Program-made: the position numbers and the translations under genes
Shown: positions 40,204 through 48,687 of the stretch, one piece after another
Numbering within the stretch: position 1 is the first letter of the stretch
Layout of the letters: each line of letters begins with the position of its first letter
Notes under the pieces: model-generated
What the model saw: only the letters and a program-made list of their open reading frames with translations
Told to the model about the DNA's origin: nothing
The model's database searches: none
DNA from: Triops longicaudatus
Taxonomy: Eukaryota > Arthropoda > Branchiopoda > Notostraca > Triopsidae
Direction: 5' to 3'
Length of the DNA: 64,000 bases
NCBI GenBank assembly: GCA_022885665.1
Contig: JAGQDJ010000013.1
Coordinates: forward strand, 352,220 to 416,219

Positions 40204-40209
40204 TTTATT
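40204..40209 (-). terminator. Polyadenylation signal for the NUDT21 gene
   Basis: AATAAA on the minus strand lies about 130-240 nt beyond either candidate stop codon. It is the nearest canonical hexamer. Confidence 0.5.
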
Positions 40210-40336
40210 CATCAGCATGACCTCATACTACCCCTTTCGACTGTGGTATGCGTTTGGCTATTAATTATTAAAGGTGCGAACCGAAGAAACAACAATTAAC
40301 CAATGCGACTCGTAATCCCCGTAACCATGTTTCTGA

Positions 40337-41298
40337 CTACAAAATTCCCACCTTTACGAACGTGTTCGAACTAAAATCACCAGCGATCAGTAGCACTTGC
40401 ATTTCACTAGACAACACCACTTGCAAGATGATTGTAACTAAACTTTTACCTGCACAGCGTTTGCGGTAGAGATGAAATGACAGGGCCGTACCCTTGAGAG
40501 TTGTCGTAAAGCTCAAACAATGGGGCAGCCACAAGCTTGTAGTTTTTAGGTACAGCAAACAAAGCTAAAGAACATATAAACAAGGACAAAGAAAGACAGC
40601 TTATTAGATAAGTCATCTGAAGCAGAAGAAATTAACCCTAACACCCGGGATTTGAAAATGTGAGGCACGCTGGGTTAACTATACTTGCAGTACCTTTTTC
40701 TCCAAGCTGCACTAAGAACAACTTTTTATGCTCTTTGGGCTTGCTGATGTGTGGTGGTATGTAAGGATACTGAGGCGGTTCAAAATTAGGTCTCCACCAG
40801 TTCCCTATGGTGTCTTCTATGACCCATTCTTGATGTACGCCGTCTTGACGTCCTAAAATCTGTCGGCCATGAGTGAACGGGTTAACTTCAATAAAGTAAA
40901 TAAAAATATCAATCTCTTACTTCTGTAAGAAGCCGCTTTAATCCTTCCACCTCATCTTCACCAGCGTTTAATTCTCCACCGGGTAGTTTAAAGAAAGTAG
41001 TTCCAAGCTGTAACAACAAAACATGGGGTAAACCATGTTCGTGGACTAACAAAACACCTTCGACACTCCGTCGCATTCCAATCTTGTCAAACTCATCCCT
41101 CATTCGTTGAAAACGAGCAGGAACAGAGGGATCCTTCTCAAACAGAGGCTCTTTGGTACCGAACGTGTAGTTAGACAACGGATACCTACGTTATTAAGAT
41201 GAATAAGATTAATCCATATTTAAAATAAAAAAGGGAGAAAGCGTATTGAAAACTTACAAGTTAATGGTTCTATTGGTAGTCATTGATGAATTGTTCAT
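40337..41298 (-). CDS. NUDT21: Cleavage factor Im 25 kDa subunit (CPSF5/NUDT21)
   Basis: The CFIm25 subunit binds UGUA elements in pre-mRNA and, with CFIm68/59, guides 3'-end cleavage and poly(A)-site choice in the nucleus. Coding exons are 41298-41258, 41185-40921, 40859-40694 and 40564-40450, and the frame holds across every junction. Hallmarks are TINLYPLSNYTFGTKEPL, FDKIGMRRSVEGVLLVHEH, a Nudix-like FKLPGGELNAGEDEVEGLKR and WWRPNFEPPQYPYIPPHISK. As in the family, the Nudix box lacks catalytic glutamates. The N-terminus is short (14 residues before YPLSNYTF), about 20 fewer than in human. The C-terminus is unusual: after SSLPQTLC the expected RFNFIYN-type ending was not found. Splicing to 40370-40337 gives a different 12-residue tail, and reading through the donor gives R then stop at 40448-40446. 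It is divergently arranged with the histone-fold gene at 41765. Confidence 0.95.
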
Positions 41299-41764
41299 TT
41301 TATATTCTTGGGAGTTACTACGAGGCCAACAAGTATGGGCACCGGCCATATTTTTCCCACTACACGGCGTCGTGTAGTTTCGCATCCCCTCGCATCTACA
41401 CGGTTTATCGTAGCATGGCGCCACCCTGCAGGTGGCAATGATATTCCTTTATTCCAAATGTGGCGCCAAAGATTCACTCCGAGTGTTAGGAGAAACCATA
41501 GACTTTAAAATAAAAGTAATACATAACGGACGGAACACGTTCCCCTTACATTATTTTCTATGTATTTAACTTCGAAAATAAAAACACAAATGCCTTTTTC
41601 TTGGATCATTTTCCCATAGATACTTCTGTGGGTTTTTTATACCTGCTGGCTAGTTAAGCTCCTCCCATTGCACAAAATTCTGTTATTATTATTTACATTG
41701 TCTATTGCTCTTGACGCGTGGTTTTCGCACAATCGATCCACAGCGAACAAACTTACTGAAGAAA
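41299..41764. promoter_or_regulatory. Shared bidirectional promoter region with E2F-like motif
   Basis: Only 466 bp separate the NUDT21 start codon (minus) from the histone-fold gene start (plus). The segment contains TGGCGCCAAA at 41461-41470, which is TTTGGCGCCA on the other strand and fits the E2F consensus. A second GGCGCC lies at 41418-41423. There is also a hairpin-like ACTACACG ... CGTGTAGT near 41359-41378. E2F control would suit a centromere or histone-fold gene, but this is inferred from sequence alone. Confidence 0.5.
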
Positions 41765-42589
41765 ATGGCTAAACCCCTTATTCAGCGTGCGTTGTTGCCT
41801 TCCCGCATAAAACAAGCTATCAAGTCGCGGCTGAGACAGGAAAATATGGACATTAATAAGGAGACCTTATATTGGGTAAGGAAAAACGCGTGCAGGACGA
41901 AAGAGACAAAAGTCAAAAGAGTCTATTAAGTACTAACCATCCAATTCTAACCACCTCATGCTAGTCACTAACGCTAACTATCTAATTTAAACCCCTAATG
42001 TTGAACTATATGTTAACCGTATTTTTACTCCCGTAGCCAGGATCTCGTTTCGAAAGGGGATTTCCTGAGTGTTTCCTGAGTTTTTAATTTGCAAGTTTTT
42101 GGGATATTTAATTTTTACCTAAGCTCGTCGTTCTAAAATAAAATTGTCGCGGGGGCTTAAACCCTGGAATCCCTATCTGGCTGATATTTTGCACTTTGAG
42201 CTTATCACCTAACGGTTAAATAAAATATCAACTCTTTTGCGCTACGTGGGCTCTTTAATCCTGCACCCAGGAAAAACTACTACTTCAGATCTATGTGTGA
42301 CAGTGATCTTTCATTGAACAAAGTGTTATGCATTTTATTATAGTTATTGCCTTAAATTAGTATTATCAGAAAAGTGAACGCGCTATATCTTCTTCGTTTA
42401 GTAATTACCTTAACGTTCCTTATTGATTATTTTTCGTAGTATACCATTTCCTACTTTCGTTTCGTGTCCGATGCATGTAAAATTGCAACTGAAAGAGCAG
42501 TTTCCCGTGGTAGTATTCAGTTGTCGGGGGCTGACGTTGTGACTGCTTCACGAGTAATTTCGAATTGTACATATGTACGACTTCATTAA
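41765..42589 (+). CDS. Small histone-fold protein, CENP-W-like
   Basis: Two exons, 41765-41875 (37 codons) and 42440-42589 (49 codons plus stop), join in phase 0 across a GTAAGG donor and a TTTTCGTAG acceptor to give 86 residues. The product reads as one histone fold. Helix 1 is around LLPSRIKQAIKSRL. A long helix 2 runs through NKETLYWYTISYFRFVSDA and CKIATERAVSRG. Helix 3 is LSGADVVTASRVIS, and the chain ends soon after. Human CENP-W is 88 residues, has the same layout and also ends just after helix 3. CENP-W pairs with CENP-T at centromeric DNA. A different small histone-fold subunit (CENP-X, CHRAC/POLE type) is the alternative. The gene is divergent from NUDT21 and its 564-bp intron holds a MITE relic. 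The exon structure is well supported; the exact family is an inference from recall. Confidence 0.6.
42027..42185. mobile_element. Decayed hAT-like MITE, copy 3
   Basis: The left end CCGTAGCCAGGATC and right-end CTGGCTG match the termini of the copies at 2132 and 23105. The internal TTCTAAAATAAAA block is also shared. The ends are too eroded to show a target duplication. It sits inside the intron of the CENP-W-like gene. Confidence 0.6.
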
Positions 42590-42905
42590 TCTTGTTTTTT
42601 ATTTGTAAGGTAACTCTTAAAAAATATGCAAGAGCAAAAGTAATTTCGTCTAAATTGAAACGACAGCGGGCTTCGGTTAGAAAATCTTTGAATTCCATTC
42701 GCGGCCAGCGTAGCCCGTAGAATTGGCTCCGTGCTGCCCTCTAGCCACCGCTGTCTCGTTTGAAGAATTTTGTGTGCTCCGTGAAATTGATGCGTTTGTG
42801 CGTGCTTCTTTGTACTGAGGAAGGATTAAATATACCTTGCTATATTCTTTGAATTTGTAGAACGAAAAAAGCACCTCAATGCAGCACTAATGCGTATCTA
42901 GGTCT

Positions 42906-42957
42906 TCAGTCAATCCCGTTGTATACCTTCGCTCAGAGAGGAACTTCTAGCAACAAG
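42906..42957 (+). promoter_or_regulatory. Initiator and 5' leader exon of the EF-hand gene
   Basis: TCAGTC at 42906-42911 matches the arthropod initiator consensus TCAKTY exactly. Transcription would start near 42908. A leader exon would then end at 42957 before GTAAAT, and a CTTTCTAG acceptor at 43243 lies 8 nt upstream of the ATG. This 5'-UTR intron is inferred from splice-site quality only. Confidence 0.45.
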
Positions 42958-43251
42958 GTAAATTCATTGTTTATTTGTTCTTTTATTCTTCACTATTATG
43001 CCATGAACATTCTAGCATCTCTTGCATTCGTACAAGGATCAGTTCGCATGTAAGACAAACAACGGTGTAATAAAAAGTTTTCCTGCAATTTTTGGAGTCT
43101 TCTACATCTGAGTTGTACATTATATTTTGTGTATTGTTCTGCGTAGAATTTGTTCCCGTTCTTAAGCAATGTGAACGAAGAAGCTCATACCTATATGGCA
43201 TTAATGTAGCGTTAAAGTATTTATCAATTGTGGACCTTTCTAGGTTGAATC

Positions 43252-44803
43252 ATGAAAGCTGCAAGGATTACAGCAGTCGCGCTGTTGCTTGTTGCGCTAG
43301 TCCATTCACACAGCCATAATCATCTAAACCAAGAAAGGGTCGACGATGGTGCATATAGTCCGCGGGACTCGAGACATTACGACGGTGACGAACACCACTC
43401 GGAGTTTGATCATGAAGCCATACTTGGAAGCACCAAAGAAGCTGAGGAGTTTGACCATTTGCCACCCGAAGTGGCCAAAGAACGGTTATCCGTTCTTCTA
43501 CTAAAGATGGACTTGAACGGCGATAGAAATATTGATCGGAAAGAGCTCAAGTCGTGGATTCTTCGATCTTTGCGGTAACTTGGCGCACTTGTCAAATTGC
43601 GGCAAACTCATTCAATTGTCGACACTCCAGGTCATTGTCTGAAGAAGAATCTCAGGAGAAACTGGAAGAGGTGGACGCAGACCGGGACGGATTTGTCACG
43701 TGGGTTGAGTACCTCGCTGAAACATATGGTATCCATGAGGAAAGCGATCGAAACTTGCTTTCTCCCAATGATGTCGACGAGGAAAAGCTTATCCGAAACG
43801 ACAAAGAACTTTTCGATGCAGCGGATCTGGATCATGACGGCAAACTGGACAAAGCGGAATTCTTGGCGTTTTCGCACCCAGAAGAAGCACCACACATGCT
43901 GTCTTACATTCTAAAGCATACCCTGGAAGATAAAGACATAAATAAAGACGGCTATATCGACTTCCAGGAGTTTATTGGTGAACGAGGTAAATCTACGCTT
44001 CTAAATATTTCGTGGACAAGCAAATCAAGTGTATTTTAGACTTATCAAGGATTGATATATCCAAGCAAAAACATATATTTGATCGCGATTTTGACCGAAA
44101 TCGCGACGGACGTCTAGATGAAGAAGAATTCAAAGCATGGATTGTTCCCGAAAATGAGTAAAAAAAAAAAAAAAATCGCGTAAAGATAGGACACAATAGT
44201 CCACCAAGCCTAAAGATGCGTGATTTAACCATTTTTAAAAAATAGTGATGTTCGACTCCTGTCGAGATTCATTATGAAATTCATAAAAAAGGGTTATTTT
44301 CTTAATAATGTAAATTTTCTTCTTTTAACTAGGTAAAGACAAAGATAAAGCATGGATCATAGCCGAAAAAGAAAAGTTCGATCACGATGTAGACAAGAAT
44401 GGGGATGGTTGGCTTGACAAGCAGGAAATCGTCGATTGGGTTATCCCTAGTAACGAGTAAAGCCGGTTTCTCCTAATTAGTCCTTGTTTCTCTATTATTA
44501 TTTTTTCGTATTTATTCGTTTTCTCCCGCGTAATTTGCGATCTTTGGTTCGGTGGCTGTCGTTGTCATTTTTTCCGCGATATTTTTCACATAACAAGTCA
44601 CTTTGAGCATGACTTACTAGTTTCCTTTTAGGGAAATCGCGGAAGAAGAAGTAGACCACCTTTTCGCATCCTCGGATGATGACCATGACGACCTTCTAAG
44701 CTTCCAAGAGATCCTGGACCATCACGACATTTTCGTGGGTAGCGAAGCAACTGACTTTGGAGATCATTTGCATAATATTCATCACTTTCAAGACGAGCTT
44801 TAA
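43252..44803 (+). CDS. CREC-family EF-hand protein of the secretory pathway (calumenin/reticulocalbin-like)
   Basis: A Ca2+-binding chaperone-type protein of the ER lumen. Coding exons are 43252-43574, 43631-43986, then one of 44040-44157 or 44333-44456, then 44632-44803, giving 322 or 324 residues. Residues 1-18 form a signal peptide (RITAVALLLVALVHS), followed by a His-rich acidic stretch. EF-hand loops are DLNGDRNIDRKE (about 87-98), DADRDGFVTWVE (about 123-134), DLDHDGKLDKAE and DINKDGYIDFQE. The fifth is either DFDRNRDGRLDE or DVDKNGDGWLDK, and a last loop is DDDHDDLLSFQE. VGSEATDFG near the end is a CREC signature. The C-terminal QDEL is a variant of the KDEL/HDEL retrieval signal. Human calumenin has 315 residues and the same architecture. 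The gene is convergent with guanylate kinase, and their 3' ends appear to overlap. Confidence 0.95.
44040..44157 (+). other. Alternative exon 4a of the CREC gene (EF-hand 5, version a)
   Basis: Acceptor GTATTTTAG, donor GA|GTAAAA. The 118-nt exon enters in phase 1 and leaves in phase 2. It encodes an EF-hand with loop DFDRNRDGRLDE and ends ...WIVPENE. It corresponds position for position to exon 4b. Confidence 0.88.
44333..44456 (+). other. Alternative exon 4b of the CREC gene (EF-hand 5, version b)
   Basis: Acceptor TTTTAACTAG, donor GA|GTAAAG. The 124-nt exon has the same entry and exit phases as 4a. It encodes KFDHDVDKNGDGWLDKQE and ends ...WVIPSNE. If 4a and 4b were both included, the junction would read GAG TAA, an immediate stop. 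If both were skipped, the frame would shift. Exactly one is therefore required. Confidence 0.9.
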
Positions 44804-44994
44804 CGGACAAATAATTTGCCCGTTACCACTAGAGTTGTTTCGAGCTCAAAGTCTCCCTTCTGTTGCAGACAATTCGCGTACTCATCTCCTTTCTCATTTT
44901 ACTTACACCTCCATAGTATTCCCTGAATTTGTGAATCTTATTCTTCATCTGCTTTTGTCAAAACCCATACTAGTGTTCCGCAGATGTATGTGAT

Positions 44995-45053
44995 TTTATT
45001 TAACTCTTTATTTTGTTTCGTGAAAATGGAAACAAAAGATCCTCAACAATAAA
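44995..45053. terminator. Overlapping polyadenylation signals of two convergent genes
   Basis: AATAAA on the plus strand at 45048-45053 suits the CREC gene (stop at 44803). AATAAA on the minus strand at 45012-45007 and 45000-44995 suits guanylate kinase (stop at 45271). The signals cross, so the two mRNAs would share a few tens of antisense bases. Confidence 0.6.
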
Positions 45054-45270
45054 TTAAATTAAGTGCCGAAGACACAGCTTGCACTGCTTTGGATACAACA
45101 ACACGCAAGTTTTGACCATCGGTGGAACAGAACTGAGTGTTTGGATTTAAATAACGTCTTAGACATTAAACAATCATCGTGTTAACACGATTGAAACAGT
45201 CATGGAATACTTATGTTGGGTTTCTCGGTTTAGGCTAAACCACATAAAACAGTAACAAATGAAAGCGATC

Positions 45271-46024
45271 TTAATCCGTGGTAAAAGACGACTGAATTTC
45301 TGCAATGGCAGGCATGATAAACTCCCGTAATTGGTTGTAAGCTTCATTGATATCATCATTTACAATAGTGAGGTCAAACTGGCCAGGTTCTTCACCTAGA
45401 GAAAAGCACGTTTTTTCATTAAAACTTGTTTACAAAACGGCTGCTGGAAGTGCATACCAAATTCTAACTCTTTCTGCGCAATAGTTAAACGACGGGCTAA
45501 ACTTTCTTCCGTTTCTGTGTTCCTCGATCGCAAACGCCGTTCCAACTCCTCCCAACTTGGTGGACGAACAAAGATGTACCACGGAGACAGGTCGGTTTGC
45601 TTCATGGACCGCACACCTTGTGCGTCAATATCCAGAATGCAAATCTTACCAATTTGTTGGACATCTTCGACGGCTTTTTTACTGTAAAACGAAGGCAGTG
45701 AGTACACTCGAAACATTCTATTTTACTATGAAAGAAAGGACAGCAACAACAATTTGTTTACCTTGTTCCATAGAGGTTCCCTGAGTATATAGCCGATTCG
45801 ATAAATTCGCCTCGACGAATAGCTTCTTCCATATCGTCACGTTGCACGTAATGGTAGTCTTTACCGTTATATTCACCCGGGCGGGGTTTGCGAGTTGTAT
45901 GGGAGATAGAAAAACCGAAAACGGTCGGAAATTCTCCCATCAACTTTTTTATCAGTGTCGATTTCCCGACACCGGAGGGTCCGCAAAAGACCAAAGGACG
46001 CGGCTTGGCTTGCAAAGGTGCCAT
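45271..46024 (-). CDS. GUK1: Guanylate kinase
   Basis: Phosphorylates GMP to GDP with ATP in the cytosol. Coding exons are 46024-45762, 45681-45458 and 45395-45271, totalling 612 nt or 203 residues, the usual size for eukaryotic GMP kinase. The P-loop is GPSGVGKST at residues 15-23. The GMP-binding region is SHTTRKPRPGEYNGKDYHYV. ILDIDAQGVRSMKQ carries the Walker B-like aspartate, and RRLRSRNTETEESLARRL is the lid region. The C-terminus is DLTIVNDDINEAYNQLREF. The start is the ATG at 46024, just inside an exon whose TTGCAG acceptor precedes GTTGGGCAC, so a 5'-UTR exon or alternative N-terminus upstream is likely. The gene is tail to tail with the CREC gene. Confidence 0.96.
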
Positions 46025-46084
46025 TCTTCTTCCCAAGCTCCGAATGTGTGCCCAACCTGCAATATTGAATGAAAACGAATTCAA

Positions 46085-48635
46085 GATGTGCTCCTAAGTT
46101 CATGGCTTTTCAACACAGAAAAAAAGTAGCACACCTCTTCTCTCACTCAACCTAGTCTGTATTATGTGAAATATGACTTGTCCACCGCTCGCTCTGGTTT
46201 TATACAGTCGACTAACGCTTTTTGTATCGGTAGACTAGCGCTACTTCTCAACTTGCATGTCAGCACAAATTAATTAGGCGACCGAAGAAGCTATGCTCAG
46301 GTTAAGATCGGTTTAGCTAAAGCACGCAGAAGCCGAGCATGCGACTTGGGTATCCTAACCCATACACTTTATTAGGATATCCAAGAAGTGCATGCCTTGT
46401 CGTGATTTTGCTAAAAAAAAAAAATATATATACATATATAGAAGATAGACCACGTTATAGAGATATCAGGAAGACAGCGGTTCTATAAGACGTAAGCCAT
46501 CACCTGGGAGACGCAAAGACACGTGGAAACCAAACAAACCGGTTATTAGTTTCATGCAGGGCAAAAGACAAGCAAAAGTTCTGAAATGTCTTATCACTAT
46601 TAAGGCAAACTATAGAATAAAATGCAACACTACTGGCCATGATGATTGAAGCGCTTGTTCCAATGAGTGTGGATGGAATGAAATGTGACGTGTCAAATTG
46701 CTAGGTCGATTATTTGAGGGACAAATAGAAAACGATACTTTAGAGAAAATTTTACGGAGGCAACGTGGCAACTGTTACAAAGACGAAGCCAATGTAAGAA
46801 CGTGAAACGAAACATAACATACGTTAAAGGCTTGAAACCCACAATTAATTTTAACACGCGGGAAATGTACTCCTCCGAGCACGTGACGTCGCACCTTGAA
46901 AGCAACTGAAATACTGTCTTCTGAATCTCCAGTTATCCGAAATCTCTTAATCGGATAGCTCTATTATCCACACCACTTAGAACGCCTTAAATGTCGACGT
47001 CGTATAGACTATATCATATTCCTAATATAGGGTACATTTACCAAGAGACCTTCGATCACAAATTCACACTGAGTCTAAGCGATGCTCGAAAAGTAATGTG
47101 TTCTTTTATATACAAATATATTCTCGACGACAGAAGGAATCGGAGCAAGACGCCCTGTGTGCTAAGGTGCAGCTTTCGTGTCACATAATTACTTCACATA
47201 CATCTTTTCATGCAGGTATACGTGTTGCAAAAGATAACATAGGAGTGTGTCAACTCAAATTTTGGTTTGCAATGTACTGTTTCGTCTTCAACCACCAGGA
47301 CACCGTTGACTCTAGCCAAACTTCTAGTGTAGAATTTCACTGAAGTATGCCTTTGACAATAGTTTCGATGAATTTTAAGGCCCTGAGGTATATAAATATG
47401 TAGATAAGTTTCCGATATACACTCCCCCCTCCCTTGATTTGTTCGTTTCACAAGCGTTTCCAATGGGTAAAAAATTCAGCAATCTTGCAAACAAACATTC
47501 CTGAACTTAATATGGGCCTAACCTAACTTACAATAGCCTAACGTAAATTATCTATCTTTTGTATTGCCTTTCCCACGATTTCTGTAAGCGTGCCGCGCTC
47601 AAATGTTGCAAAATTCGTTAAATACGTTAAATTAACTTGGGCTTAGGTTAGCTTACTGCCAATTAGGTTAAGTTTGGTTAGATTAGGTTGGAAAACTAGG
47701 AATCGGGAGCGGGGGGTCGGGGGTATAGGAGAGAATTTTAACACTGCGTCAATATGTGGACAAAGCGTCCTGCACGACGACACTTAGATATGACAAATAG
47801 TTTTTTTTCCCCCGTGGATCCACTATACTTGGATTCTATTTTATAATACAAAGGTAAACTTGTGGGGGTTTGGTATACTGTAGGTTAGAAATAATGCCAC
47901 TTCAACTGAACAACAGAAAAGCCTGGGAATATGAGCTTATCTGAGACATTCCAAAAGAGGGGCTCTTTGGCATCGACCCTCGCCTCCTAGGTTGCTGGTA
48001 CGCGTTGTAACTGCCTTATATGGCTTTCGCGGATTTTCGTTCCTACCAATCAGTAGTGAATTATTTTTAAGCTGTTCGAACTATCCAAATGATTCTAATT
48101 TTCCGAACAAACCTGCGGCAACATTCGTTCCGATAATCGAACCTTGTGAAAACCTTGATTCAACTCATTTTAACAAATATTGTACAAATTTTATTTCATT
48201 GCGTATGTGAATAATTAACATGCAATTTTTTTAAGTGCAGCACTTCATATATGTAAGGCACTATTATTTTAATTTTAAGGAACCAAACTGACGACAAACA
48301 CTCATTGTTGATAACCTGGCAACGACGCTTCATATCATGTTTTCTTGCTTGTGGCCTCTGTGGTGTTTACAGCCACAAGTGAACACAATTTTACTCTTCT
48401 CCAATCTGTACCACCTCAACTCTGTATCGAAGGTGTAGCAAAACAACTTTCTGTTTCGCACTTGTATTTTGGGCAAGTTTTAGTTGTTGATTTGATAATC
48501 ATGTAAGTTCTGATACGATCAAGAAAATCTTACAATAAAACTAAATTTCTATTTACTATAAATAGGTAACAACCGAACAGTGAGTTATTAACTTCAACTG
48601 AAAAGAAGTGAACTATTGTCAAGTTAGACAAAGCT
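46085..48635. other. Intergenic region between guanylate kinase and the receptor
   Basis: It contains the 5' flank of guanylate kinase, a short TA-rich microsatellite near 46.42 kb and the TTAGG-like inverted motifs listed separately. I see no gene. Confidence 0.55.
47516..47691. repeat. Degenerate CCTAAC / GGTTAG motif clusters in inverted orientation
   Basis: GGCCTAACCTAACTTAC at 47515-47531 and AATAGCCTAACG just after it face a cluster of TTAGGTTAG, ATTAGGTTAAG and GGTTAGATTAGG motifs at 47643-47690. The arms are partly complementary. Such motifs occur both in arthropod TTAGG-type telomeric repeats and in AT-rich MITEs; nothing here decides between these. Confidence 0.55.
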
Positions 48636-48641
48636 TCAGTT
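48636..48641 (+). promoter_or_regulatory. Candidate initiator of the receptor gene
   Basis: TCAGTT matches the TCAKTY arthropod initiator and lies about 50 bp upstream of the first ATG. No TATA box is evident and no downstream element is convincing. Confidence 0.35.
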
Positions 48642-48687
48642 TTTCCGTCTTAGTCAACGCAGACATTGTGGATTAGTCAATGCATTT

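Noticed and set aside
42420..42874. Minus-strand frames next to the EF-hand gene
   Set aside because: They lie antisense to the second exon of the histone-fold gene and to the 5' flank of the EF-hand gene, and have no family resemblance.
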